Of a DNA stretch of 64,000 bases, positions 1 to 7,744 are shown piece by piece. Origin of the DNA: Persebacter sp965221835 (GTDB lineage Bacteria > Pseudomonadota > Gammaproteobacteria > Tethybacterales > Persebacteraceae); NCBI GenBank assembly GCA_965221835.1, contig OZ244916.1, forward strand, positions 930,001 through 994,000, given 5' to 3'. Below the pieces are notes generated by a model, which had not been told where the DNA came from, did no database searches, and was given only the letters and a program-made list of their open reading frames with translations. The translations under genes were made by a program, and so were the position numbers. The stretch's first letter is position 1, and each line of letters opens with the position of its first letter.

Positions 1-626
1 GCCGATTCCAGCAACTCTTCTTTTTCCAAAAAACCGGCGCGTATTTTTGTCGCTCCCAATGCGCCCAATCCGGCGCGTGCAGAATCGGCATTGAGATAGG
101 CGGGCGGGGCGAGAAATCCGTCTCCCGCCGCCCCCGGTGCGTCCGCCACGGAAGACGGTCCAAAAAATGGCAACACAATATAGGCGCCGTCGTTGTCGGT
201 ATAGGCGCGAGAATAGGCGCGAATCGTCCGCCCGAAATCGTTTTTTTCGCCCTGAATGCCCATTTGATCGTCGGCGAAATCTACGAGTCCAAACCCGCCG
301 AAAACTGTGTTAAATACAAAACGCGCCGTTGACCGCACGGCATCATCGCCGCGTTTTTGCATCACATGATTGACGATGTTGCGCGGTTCGCCGAGATTGA
401 AATAAAAGTTGTCTACGGCGTTTTTGCTGAAAGACGGCAAATAATCATACACTTTCGCCGCCGGACGCATGATGAAAAAATCGGCTTTTTTGTTGAATCC
501 GTAAACCGCGCGATTGATCGGTTCTATCGGGTCAAACGCGCCTTCTTCTTGAAAACGGTCGGCGGGGGCGCATCCCGCCATTGCGGCGGCGGCGGCAAAC
601 CAAAAAATATGAAAAATTTTGCGCAT
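1..626 (-). CDS. mlaA: MlaA (VacJ) outer-membrane lipoprotein, C-terminus off the window
   Basis: MlaA is the outer-membrane component of the Mla system, which removes misplaced phospholipids from the outer leaflet and passes them to MlaC. About 208 residues are visible and the 3' end lies beyond base 1. The N-terminus is a lipoprotein signal with lipobox AMAGC (Cys19). It is followed by the family signature DPIEPINRAVYGFNKKAD at about residues 31-48 and then FNTVFGGFGLVDFAD. The ATG at 624-626 is preceded by TATAAT (minus strand, 634-639) with only 7 nt between, so the mRNA is probably leaderless. No other mla genes lie on the visible side. The family assignment is secure. Confidence 0.93.
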   Translation of the reverse strand, partial: MRKIFHIFWFAAAAAMAGCAPADRFQEEGAFDPIEPINRAVYGFNKKADFFIMRPAAKVYDYLPSFSKNAVDNFYFNLGEPRNIVNHVMQKRGDDAVRSTARFVFNTVFGGFGLVDFADDQMGIQGEKNDFGRTIRAYSRAYTDNDGAYIVLPFFGPSSVADAPGAAGDGFLAPPAYLNADSARAGLGALGATKIRAGFLEKEELLES

Positions 627-756
627 AATGCATATTATACATTCATCCGCAGCGTTCGCAAACGCAACACAAAAAAATCCGTCCGGCGGCGCATCCATCC
701 GGCGGCGGAATTGCAAATATCGGCGAAAAATGGGGTAAAATATCCGCAACAACCCG
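627..756. promoter_or_regulatory. Divergent promoter region between mlaA and the AI-2E permease
   Basis: This 130-bp gap separates two divergent genes. On the minus strand TATAAT at 634-639 sits 7 nt before the mlaA ATG. On the plus strand TAAAAT at 736-741 sits 15 nt before the permease ATG at 757. No clear Shine-Dalgarno sequence is visible for either gene. Confidence 0.5.
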
Positions 757-1803
757 ATGCTGCAAAAACTCAACGCCTGGCTGGATTCGGTTTTCCAAAA
801 TCCGGATATCAACAAACTGCTCGCCGTCGGCGCGGCGTTATTGCTATTTATCTGGCTTTTCGCGGACCAAATCACGCCCCTGTTTGCCGGTCTTTTAATC
901 GCCTATTTGCTGGAAGATATCGTGCAACAAGTAGAAAAACGCGGCACATCGCGCGCCCTTGCCGCATCGCTCGTCGTTGTCATGACTTCTTCCGTTGTCA
1001 TATTGTTGTTCGGTTTGCTGCCGCTGTTTGCGTTGCAATTGCGCGGAGTTGTCAACGATTTGCCGAATATTGTGGATACGCTTGTGTCGGCGGCGGCGGC
1101 AATCAATCACTATATGCCGGAAAATGTTTTTCCGCGCGAGGACGAAATTCGCGCCGATACCAGCGAATCTATCGCAACAGTCGGCAAGTTTTTGCTGGAT
1201 AACTCGCTGGGAATTGCGGGTAATGTTTTTTCGCTATTTTTGTATTTGGTGCTGATGCCGCTCTTCGTATTTTTTCTGCTGAAAGACAAAGCGATATTGA
1301 TTGCGATAATGCAACACTATCTCCCGTCCACGCCCGTTTTTGGCGAGTTATGGGAAAAGTTGGACGAACAATTCGGTTCTTATGTACGCGGAAAATTCAT
1401 AGAAAGCGCGATTATCGGCATATTGTCGTGGGGATCTTTCGCGTTTTTTGATTTAAATTACGCTTTTACGCTGGCGGCGTTGGTCGGATTGTCGGTTTTT
1501 GTGCCATTTGTCGGCGCGATTGCGGTGACTTTTCCGGTGTTGGCGTTGGCGTATATCCAATTCGGTGCGTCCCCCGAATTTTGGTGGATTGTCGGTTTAT
1601 ACACCGTTATTCAGACATTTGACGGGCAGGTTTTGGTGCCGATTTTGTTTTCGGGCGTGGTCAAATTACATCCAGTCGCGATTTTTGCCGCGATTATTTT
1701 CTTCGGCAATTTGTGGGGCGTATGGGGCGTATTTTTCGCGATTCCGCTGGCGTCCATCATCAAATCGGTCGTCCTCGTCATAGATGCCCGGCGCGCCGTA
1801 TAA
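757..1803 (+). CDS. AI-2E family (PerM/YdiK-like) inner-membrane permease
   Basis: This 348-residue polytopic membrane protein has the layout of the AI-2E/PerM family. There is an N-terminal pair of hydrophobic segments (about residues 20-50 and 70-95), a soluble middle region, and a cluster of hydrophobic helices from about 150 to the end, including the conserved stretch LVGLSVFVPFVGA and a C-terminal FFGNLWGVWGVFFAIPLAS. Members have been linked to autoinducer export or Na+/H+ exchange, and the substrate here cannot be inferred. The gene overlaps pyrD by 20 bp, so the two are probably co-transcribed. PerM-type genes near biosynthetic genes are common and give no functional hint. Confidence 0.85.
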   Translation: MLQKLNAWLDSVFQNPDINKLLAVGAALLLFIWLFADQITPLFAGLLIAYLLEDIVQQVEKRGTSRALAASLVVVMTSSVVILLFGLLPLFALQLRGVVNDLPNIVDTLVSAAAAINHYMPENVFPREDEIRADTSESIATVGKFLLDNSLGIAGNVFSLFLYLVLMPLFVFFLLKDKAILIAIMQHYLPSTPVFGELWEKLDEQFGSYVRGKFIESAIIGILSWGSFAFFDLNYAFTLAALVGLSVFVPFVGAIAVTFPVLALAYIQFGASPEFWWIVGLYTVIQTFDGQVLVPILFSGVVKLHPVAIFAAIIFFGNLWGVWGVFFAIPLASIIKSVVLVIDARRAV

Positions 1804-2797
1804 GTTTTTGCGCCCGTTGTTGTTTGCGCTGCCGCCCGAAACGGCGCACTGTGCGGCATTGTCGGCGTTGCGATTGTGTGCGGACGATTCCGCCCCGCCC
1901 GCTTTGCCGGTATCGGCGATGGGATTGCAATTTCCGAATCCGCTCGGGTTAGCGGCGGGGATGGACAAAAACGCCGATTCCGCCGCCGCCCTCGCCTCAC
2001 TCGGATTCGGTTTTGTCGAATCGGGGGCGATTACGCCGCTGCCGCAAGCGGGAAATCCGCCGCCGCGTCTTTTTCGTCTGCCGCATGCGAACGCGTTAAT
2101 CAATCGGATGGGATTTAACAACTGCGGCGCCGCCCGCGCAAAAACAAACTTAAATCGCATCCGCCATCGCCGTTTTATTCTCGGAATCAATCTCGGCAAA
2201 AACGCCGCAACACCGCCAGAACGGGCGGGCGAAGATTATCTTTTCGGGCTGGAAACTTTATACGATTGCGGCGATTTTTTTACCGTCAATATTTCCTCGC
2301 CCAATACGCCCGGTTTGCGCGATATGCAATCGCCGATGTTGCTCCGCCCGCTTTTGGATTCTATCGTCCGCCGCCGCAACGAGTTGGCGGACAAATACGG
2401 AAAACGCGCCCCGCTGGCGGTAAAACTATCGCCGGATATAAAAGACGATGCGCTATCCGCCGTCGCCGAAACAATCGCAAAAGCGGACATTGACGGCGTT
2501 ATCGCCGCCAACACGACACTCGCCCGTCCGGCGGAAATGGCGGCAATGCCGAATGCGGGCGAAACCGGCGGATTGTCGGGCGCACCGCTCGCCGCCCGCG
2601 CACTGCAAATGACCCGCCGCTTGCGCACTTTGTTGCCGCCGCAAATCGCCATTATCGGAGTCGGCGGAGTTATGAACGGTGCGGACGCAAAAGAACGACT
2701 GCAAGCGGGGGCGAATCTGGTGCAAATTTATACTGGATTAATTTATCACGGTCCTTCTTTGCCGCGACAAATTTTGCGCGTTATCGGCGCTTCTTAA
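1784..2797 (+). CDS. pyrD: Dihydroorotate dehydrogenase, class 2 (quinone-dependent)
   Basis: PyrD oxidises dihydroorotate to orotate in pyrimidine synthesis and passes electrons to the quinone pool at the inner membrane. The protein has 337 residues, as expected for class 2. The N-terminus MPGAPYKFLRPLLFALPPE carries the membrane-associating helix typical of class 2 and the PPETAH element. Other landmarks are FTVNISSPNTPGLR (substrate and catalytic loop), AVKLSPD, the IAANTTLARP region and the FMN phosphate-binding IIGVGGVMNGADA near the C-terminus. The start codon lies inside the upstream permease gene. It converges with the M48 protease gene across a 58-bp gap. Confidence 0.96.
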   Translation: MPGAPYKFLRPLLFALPPETAHCAALSALRLCADDSAPPALPVSAMGLQFPNPLGLAAGMDKNADSAAALASLGFGFVESGAITPLPQAGNPPPRLFRLPHANALINRMGFNNCGAARAKTNLNRIRHRRFILGINLGKNAATPPERAGEDYLFGLETLYDCGDFFTVNISSPNTPGLRDMQSPMLLRPLLDSIVRRRNELADKYGKRAPLAVKLSPDIKDDALSAVAETIAKADIDGVIAANTTLARPAEMAAMPNAGETGGLSGAPLAARALQMTRRLRTLLPPQIAIIGVGGVMNGADAKERLQAGANLVQIYTGLIYHGPSLPRQILRVIGAS

Positions 2798-2855
2798 AAT
2801 TTAAAATTATCGTTTCGCCGCCGCAAAAAACCGCGCGAACGGCGGCAACGGGCGA

Positions 2856-4295
2856 TTACTGATTTTTGGCAAGCATTGCAATTTCGCGTTTGGCGATATT
2901 GCGAATTTTGTTGGCGCGCACCAGCATTTTGGTGTTCATTTTGAATCGTTCGGCGATGTCCAATTGTTTTTCCGCCAACTCAAACGCCCCCGAAACGACA
3001 TGCGCCCGCGCCAAAAACAGATTCGCCTCTGCATTGCGATTCAACGCCGATGCCGATTGCGACACTTCGCGCAAAATATCGACGCGTTCTTGAAGCAGCG
3101 GCGGCATTGCATCGTGTGCCGCAAGCAGCGCGGCGTGTTTGCCGGCGCGCCGCAAAACTTGCGCATATTGCATCGCCAACGCCGCCGATTGCGGATGTGC
3201 GATGCTCGCCGCTTTCACCATCATTTCGGCGCGCCCGTGTTCGCCGTTGCGACTCGCATAGTTGGCGCGTGCCGCGACAATAAACGGATGCGAAATGTCG
3301 GCAAGCGCGGTGTCCATTTTGGCGGCGGTATCTTTGTCGCGAGTCGCCGACAACAAAACGCCAAATTGCAGGGCGATTTTTTCGTCGCCGGACGCGCGCG
3401 ACAAATCAAGCAACTTATCGTTTACAAACTCCGGCGTGCCGCCATCCACCGCGAAAAGTTTCTCGCGCAACAGCAAAAAATCCAAACTATTGACCGGCGG
3501 CGTTTCACTCCGTCCGAGCAGGCGGTCTTTGATATATGCCGCACGGCGCGCCGGGGCGGGATGCGTGGAAATATATTCGTTGTCGGTGCCCGCCAGATTG
3601 CCCAAAAGAGATGACACTTGCCGCCCGTCCCGCCCGCTGCCGACCAAAAGTTTAAGCCCGATAACATCAGCTTCGTGTTCCAGTTCGCGCGAATGTCCGT
3701 ATATTTGTCCGGTGATAATGCCGCTGCCGCCGACAATGATACTTTCGCGCACTTCGGCGTTGCCGGCGAGAAGTCCGGCGATTAGAAGCGGCACACTCAA
3801 CGCGGTAACCCGTTCGTTCAATTCTTTTTTGCTCTTGAAATGGTCCAACTTGACATGCCCCATTTCGTGCGCAACAATGCCGAGTAACGCGTCTTCGTTT
3901 TCGGCGAAACGCCACATACCGCGCATCATCACAATCAGCCCGCCATAATGGGCGAAGGCGTTTATGTCATCGCTGGCGGCGGTAACGACCAAAAAATCGT
4001 CTTCCGGCGAAAGTTCGGCGGCGACTCGCATGTAATAATCGTCAAACGCGGGATCGGTAACGCGCAATCTGCCGAGAAGGCGATTTGCCAAACGTTCGCG
4101 CACCGCAGCGGGCATTCCGCTCGCCGGAAAAAACTTGCGCGGCGACACTTCATCGCCGGAAGTTGCCGCCCGCGCGACCAAAGGCGAAAACATCATTCCC
4201 GCCGACGCCGCCCGCGACATAAACTGCCGCCGATTCATTTGTCCGGTTTTCGCGGCGCGCAAAACGCCCGCCAAAAAATCACATCCGCATTTCAT
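2856..4295 (-). CDS. BepA-like M48 metalloprotease with TPR-type C-terminal region
   Basis: This is an exported zinc metalloprotease of family M48, resembling the periplasmic BepA (YfgC) proteases that monitor outer-membrane protein assembly. It has 479 residues, close to BepA. The zinc site is HEMGH, with the third ligand in ELEHEADVIG. The C-terminal half is helical and repeat-like, as in BepA. I place the start at 4295 because TATAAT (minus strand, 4303-4308) lies 7 nt before that ATG. A twin-arginine-like segment, MNRRQFMSRAASAG, begins 19 residues later, so the ATG at 4238 is a possible alternative start and Tat export is plausible. It is divergent from moaC, sharing a 51-bp intergenic region. 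Confidence 0.88.
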   Translation of the reverse strand: MKCGCDFLAGVLRAAKTGQMNRRQFMSRAASAGMMFSPLVARAATSGDEVSPRKFFPASGMPAAVRERLANRLLGRLRVTDPAFDDYYMRVAAELSPEDDFLVVTAASDDINAFAHYGGLIVMMRGMWRFAENEDALLGIVAHEMGHVKLDHFKSKKELNERVTALSVPLLIAGLLAGNAEVRESIIVGGSGIITGQIYGHSRELEHEADVIGLKLLVGSGRDGRQVSSLLGNLAGTDNEYISTHPAPARRAAYIKDRLLGRSETPPVNSLDFLLLREKLFAVDGGTPEFVNDKLLDLSRASGDEKIALQFGVLLSATRDKDTAAKMDTALADISHPFIVAARANYASRNGEHGRAEMMVKAASIAHPQSAALAMQYAQVLRRAGKHAALLAAHDAMPPLLQERVDILREVSQSASALNRNAEANLFLARAHVVSGAFELAEKQLDIAERFKMNTKMLVRANKIRNIAKREIAMLAKNQ

Positions 4296-4346
4296 AAACC
4301 GAATTATAACGCATAACCCGCAATCGCCTGCCGTATAATTCGGATA
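4296..4346. promoter_or_regulatory. Divergent leaderless promoters for the M48 protease gene and moaC
   Basis: This 51-bp gap contains two -10 boxes. TATAAT on the minus strand (4303-4308) is 7 nt from the protease ATG, and TATAAT on the plus strand (4334-4339) is 7 nt from the moaC ATG. There is no space for a 5' UTR on either side if transcription starts at the usual distance. Confidence 0.65.
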
Positions 4347-4841
4347 ATGAAAAACAAATCTTCGCTGACGCATTTAGATTCGCACGGGCGCGCAAAAATG
4401 GTGGATGTCGGAAACAAAACGCCGACCCGCCGCACGGCGAAAGCCGCCGGACACATTTTTATGTCGCCCGCCGCTTTTGCGCTGCTAAACGAAGGCGCAG
4501 CGAAAGGCGATGTGCTGGCAGTCGCGCGAATCGCCGCCATCGCCGCGGCAAAAAAAACCGCAGAATGGATTCCGTTGTGCCACATTCTGCCGCTGGAATC
4601 GGTGCGCGTCAATTTTTCCGCAGATGAAGAAAACGCCGCCGTTTTGTGCGAGACGGAAGTTTCCGCAACCGCCAAAACCGGCGTGGAAATGGAGGCGCTG
4701 GTCGCGGTCAATGCCGGATTGCTGACAATTTACGACATGCTAAAAGCCGTCGACCGCGAAATGCGCATTGCCGACATTCGCGTACTAGAAAAACGCGGCG
4801 GCGAAAGCGGCGATTTCGTCCGCACCGAAACGCAAAAATAA
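4347..4841 (+). CDS. moaC: Cyclic pyranopterin monophosphate synthase
   Basis: MoaC converts the MoaA product (3',8-cyclo-GTP) to cyclic pyranopterin monophosphate, the second part of the first step of molybdenum-cofactor synthesis. The protein has 164 residues, the usual length. Family signatures are visible: the N-terminal HLDSHGRAKMVDVGNK, KKTAEWIPLCHILPL (active-site region), KTGVEMEALVAV and YDMLKAVDREM. No other mo genes are in the window. The start is ATG 4347, directly behind a -10 box. Confidence 0.96.
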   Translation: MKNKSSLTHLDSHGRAKMVDVGNKTPTRRTAKAAGHIFMSPAAFALLNEGAAKGDVLAVARIAAIAAAKKTAEWIPLCHILPLESVRVNFSADEENAAVLCETEVSATAKTGVEMEALVAVNAGLLTIYDMLKAVDREMRIADIRVLEKRGGESGDFVRTETQK

Positions 4842-4848
4842 AAAACGG

Positions 4849-4938
4849 CGGAGAAGGCGGGATTCGAACCCGCGTGCCGGGTCTCCCCGACCATCTGATT
4901 TCGAGTCAGCGCCGTTATGACCACTTCGGTACTTCTCC
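4849..4938 (-). tRNA. tRNA-Ser (anticodon CGA)
   Basis: Read on the minus strand, the acceptor arms are GGAGAAG and CTTCTCC with discriminator G. The anticodon loop is CTCGAAA, giving anticodon CGA, which reads UCG. There is a long class II variable arm, and the T arm GCGGG-TTCGAAT-CCCGC is perfect. The first anticodon-stem pair (27-43) is a G-A mismatch. CCA is not encoded, so it must be added by the CCA-adding enzyme (cca lies near 63 kb). A TATAAT box on the minus strand at 4948-4953, just behind the trmD stop, could give this gene its own promoter. Confidence 0.95.
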
Positions 4939-4975
4939 GCAACGCGTATTATAAAACGCGAAAGGCAAAAGATGT

Positions 4976-5674
4976 TTATTTTTTGCGCGCGGCATTGTCG
5001 CGGGCGGCGAGCAAATCGGGGCGACAATCGCCGGTCAGTTTTTCGGCATTTTCGCGCCGCCATTTTTGTGCGGCGGAATGATCGCCAGACAAAAGCGCCG
5101 CCGGGGCGCGCCGATTCTCCCAAATCGCCGGACGCGTATAACACGGCGCATCCAACAATCCGCCGCAAAACGCTTCTTCGTCCGCAGAATCGGCGTTGCC
5201 CAGCACGCCCGGACAATGCCGCAAAATCGCGTCCATCAATATCATCGCCGCAATCTCGCCGCCCGACAAAATATAATCGCCGACCGAAACGCATCGCGAC
5301 ACGCGCGATTCGACAATTCTTTCGTCAATGCCGCGATAGCGCCCGCAAAGCAAAATAAAACCATCCCGCATCGCCAAATCCCGCGCCAGCGAATCGTTCA
5401 ATACTTCGCCGCGCGGTGCGAGATAAATCACCTCGCCGCTGTTTTCATTTTTGGCAGCATCTATCGCCGCCGCCAGAACAGGCGCAGTCAGCACCATCCC
5501 GCTGCCGCCGCCAAACGGTCGGTCGTCCACCGTCCGCCTTTTGTCGGTCGCATAATCGCGCAAGTTCCAAAACTTCGCCCGCGCCATGCCGTTTTGCAAT
5601 GCGCGTCCGCAAACGCCGTTTTGCAAAAATCCCGAAAATATTTCCGGCAATACGCTGACAATATCAAACCGCAT
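4976..5674 (-). CDS. trmD: tRNA (guanine37-N1)-methyltransferase
   Basis: TrmD places m1G37 next to the anticodon in tRNAs reading CNN and GGN codons and so prevents +1 frameshifting. The protein has 232 residues. It opens with MRFDIVSVLPEIF and contains the SPOUT knot sequences LLCGRYRGIDERI and SVGDYILSGGE. The catalytic Asp region is GLLDAPCYTRP. The gene starts immediately after the rimM stop codon and completes an rpsP-rimM-trmD operon. The usual fourth gene, rplS, does not follow; tRNA-Ser does. Confidence 0.96.
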   Translation of the reverse strand: MRFDIVSVLPEIFSGFLQNGVCGRALQNGMARAKFWNLRDYATDKRRTVDDRPFGGGSGMVLTAPVLAAAIDAAKNENSGEVIYLAPRGEVLNDSLARDLAMRDGFILLCGRYRGIDERIVESRVSRCVSVGDYILSGGEIAAMILMDAILRHCPGVLGNADSADEEAFCGGLLDAPCYTRPAIWENRRAPAALLSGDHSAAQKWRRENAEKLTGDCRPDLLAARDNAARKK

Positions 5675-6190
5675 TTACCAATCCCGCCGCCAATGCAGAC
5701 GAATTTCCCCGGCGGCATAATCGGTTTGCAAAACATAACTATCCACAAACGGCACCAAAATTTCCGCCCCGCCATCTGCAGGCGCAATGCGCAAAACATC
5801 GTGCGCGCCGGTGCGCAACAATCCGGAAACTTTTCCAAGCGCGTCGCCGTCCATATCCAACGCGCGCAATCCGATTAAATCGCACCAATAATGTTCGTCG
5901 CCATCGGCGAGTTGCGGCAGATTTTCGCGCAAAACGGCAATGCCGCCGTTCGTCCATTCCGCCGCCGCATCGCGGTCGTCAATGGAATAAATTTTCGCGG
6001 CAAGCGCATCCGCCCGCAACACGCGAATATCTTCCACGGTCATCGGACGCCAGCCGGACGCCGCCAAATCATCGGTGTGCGGCGCGCACCACCATTCTTT
6101 GTTTTGCAAAAAAGAATCGCCGCCGCCAAAACTGACAATCCGCAACCAGCCGCGAACGCCAAACGGCGCGCCGAAACGCCCGACAAGAAT
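5675..6190 (-). CDS. rimM: Ribosome maturation factor RimM, start codon uncertain
   Basis: RimM binds ribosomal protein S19 and helps mature the 30S head. The domain begins at ILVGRFGAPFGVRGWLRI and ends with the PRC-barrel part (FVDSYVLQTDYAAGEIRLHW). No ATG, GTG or TTG lies near the domain start. The coordinates given assume the ATT codon at 6188-6190, which gives 171 residues, the normal family length, and starts 10 nt after the rpsP stop. The nearest conventional start is a TTG at 6283 inside rpsP, which would add 31 atypical residues. Identity is sure but the start is not. Confidence 0.85.
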   Translation of the reverse strand: MLVGRFGAPFGVRGWLRIVSFGGGDSFLQNKEWWCAPHTDDLAASGWRPMTVEDIRVLRADALAAKIYSIDDRDAAAEWTNGGIAVLRENLPQLADGDEHYWCDLIGLRALDMDGDALGKVSGLLRTGAHDVLRIAPADGGAEILVPFVDSYVLQTDYAAGEIRLHWRRDW

Positions 6191-6200
6191 ATGCGGCGAA

Positions 6201-6464
6201 TCAGCCGTCGGTTTGCGCGGCGGCGCGGCGTTGCGCGCGCGCCAAACGGGAGACGGTAGCGGAAGGTTTCGCGCCGACTCCAATCCAATGGGCGAATCGC
6301 TCCATATTGAGTCGGACAAACTCGGCTTTGCCGGAGGCAATCGGATTAGCGAATCCGATGCGTTCCACAAACCGCCCGTCGCGCGGACGCCGCCGGTCGG
6401 CAACGACAATATGATAAAACGGGCGTTTTTTCGCCCCCCCGCGGGACAATCGTATAACAAGCAT
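6201..6464 (-). CDS. rpsP: 30S ribosomal protein S16
   Basis: This is a small 30S assembly protein. The product MLVIRLSRGGAKKRPFYHIV... is 87 residues and carries the S16 signature followed by DGRFVERIGFANP. The ATG at 6464 follows a GGAG-type Shine-Dalgarno. The -10 TATAAT at 6506-6511 on the minus strand is preceded by TGG, an extended -10 context. This is the first gene of the rpsP-rimM-trmD operon. Its promoter is the border of the accessory island that begins to its right. Confidence 0.95.
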   Translation of the reverse strand: MLVIRLSRGGAKKRPFYHIVVADRRRPRDGRFVERIGFANPIASGKAEFVRLNMERFAHWIGVGAKPSATVSRLARAQRRAAAQTDG

Positions 6465-6492
6465 TAATCTAACTCCACTCCACCCCAAATCG

Positions 6493-6652
6493 GCGGAATC
6501 CAAAAATTATACCAGATTCCCACCCAATTAATAAATTTTTTTTCCCAATCCCGCCCCAAAAAACCCCCCATTGATTCACCCCCCCGCCACCTTGCAATCG
6601 GCAGCGGTTTGCGTTATAATATCAATAAACGATAACCACAAAAAGGAGACCC
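6493..6652. promoter_or_regulatory. Promoter block, copy 1 (bidirectional, repeated three times)
   Basis: Copy 1 of a conserved intergenic block. Toward the left it carries the rpsP -10 (6506-6511). Toward the right it carries a sigma70-type promoter with -35 TTGCAA at 6592-6597, a 17-bp spacer and -10 TATAAT at 6615-6620, then an AAGGAG ribosome site before the ATG at 6653. Related blocks lie at about 8682-8815 and 10999-11097. This copy differs by an AT-rich insertion around 6528-6545. Confidence 0.75.
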
Positions 6653-6889
6653 ATGAAGCCCAAATCCCCGCACACACTGAAAATTTCGGCGGATGCCCTT
6701 TCACCTTCTCTCCCCGAAATCAGCGATTATGCGCTTTCCGACTTCGGCGATTTCAAACCGGCACCCGCACCGCGCCCCGTCCGCAAAGATGACATGTTTT
6801 TGAGCGAACCGGAGTTTATTACGCCGTCTTTCGCCGACTCTTTCCCGCTGTCGTGGTTCGGCGACGCCCCCCTTCAAGAGGACGATTAA
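6653..6889 (+). CDS. Small unknown protein 1, partner of FRG module 1
   Basis: I do not recognise this 78-residue protein. It is proline- and acid-rich with no membrane segment. It has a strong AAGGAG ribosome site and the conserved promoter of the triplicated block. It shows two related short motifs, SDFGDFKP at about residues 29-36 and SEPEFITP at about 51-58, flanking a proline/basic linker APRPVRKDD. The other two small genes in this island have the same plan. It ends 12 nt before the FRG gene, so the two should be co-translated. It may be an intrinsically disordered partner, inhibitor or sensor of the FRG protein; that is inference. Confidence 0.7.
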   Translation: MKPKSPHTLKISADALSPSLPEISDYALSDFGDFKPAPAPRPVRKDDMFLSEPEFITPSFADSFPLSWFGDAPLQEDD

Positions 6890-6901
6890 GCAAAGACGGC
6901 G

Positions 6902-7744
6902 ATGAGCGACGCCGTTATCCGGACAATTCCCGAATTCATAAATTGGGTCGCTAATCATGGCGGGCGCAATATGCTGTATCGCGGACTTGAAAGTTCCAAA
7001 TACGATGTATCTTCGGCGGCGTTGCGTCGCATAGACCAATCGGAAACCAGAGATGTTCCCCACGATGAATTTGTTGAAGCCGTAAAAGAAATGGCGGAAA
7101 AAGCGCGCCTTCGCGGGCATCATATCCGCGACAAGGCAAAGCGCAGCCAACTGGAACTGCTTGCGGATTTGCAGCACTTCGGCGCGGCGACTTGTCTGAT
7201 AGATTTTAGCAAAAATCCGCTCATCGCTCTGTGGTTCGCCTGTCAAAATTTCGACGAATTCGCCAAAGGAAAAATTGTCGCCGTTGATTCGGGCGACAAC
7301 GATCATTTCGCCCAACTAAACTCCAAATCCATAGAAACGAAAGATATTGAAGAATTATTGTACCCGACCGACATCGAAAAAAAGCCGAGAGACGAACTCT
7401 GGATATGGCAACCGCAACACCAAAACGAGCGAATTATCGCGCAACAATCCGCCTTCATTTTTGGAAAAGGAAAAATTGCGGAGACACACATCAAAGAATG
7501 TTTCGTGCAAAACAAGTCCGAAATTTTGGCGGAACTCGAAAAACTTGGAATTTCCGAGGAATATTTGTTTTGCGATATTCACGGGTACTCCCGCGTCCAC
7601 GCGCACGATAGACATTATCAGGCGCGTGACTATTTTGATATGGCGCGCAAAGCACAAGCGAGCGGAAAGCACGATCTCGCCATCTGTTATTATGACAAGG
7701 CGGAGGAAAAAATCCGCGAAGAAGGCGAAAATAAAGACGCATGA
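6902..7744 (+). CDS. FRG-domain protein, module 1 (TPR part encoded separately)
   Basis: This 280-residue protein carries the FRG domain, named after its conserved F/Y-R-G motif and of unknown biochemical activity. Here the motif is MLYRGLESSKY (Arg27). It is followed by LQHFGAATCLIDFSKNPL (about residues 90-107), ALWFACQ, and the late motif HQNERIIAQQSAFIF (about 178-192). The C-terminus ends in one helical pair (YFDMARKAQASGKHDLAICY). It stops in an ATGA overlap with the TPR gene that follows. In modules 2 and 3 the same two parts form one protein. It is cytoplasmic, with no signal peptide. Confidence 0.8.
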   Translation: MSDAVIRTIPEFINWVANHGGRNMLYRGLESSKYDVSSAALRRIDQSETRDVPHDEFVEAVKEMAEKARLRGHHIRDKAKRSQLELLADLQHFGAATCLIDFSKNPLIALWFACQNFDEFAKGKIVAVDSGDNDHFAQLNSKSIETKDIEELLYPTDIEKKPRDELWIWQPQHQNERIIAQQSAFIFGKGKIAETHIKECFVQNKSEILAELEKLGISEEYLFCDIHGYSRVHAHDRHYQARDYFDMARKAQASGKHDLAICYYDKAEEKIREEGENKDA

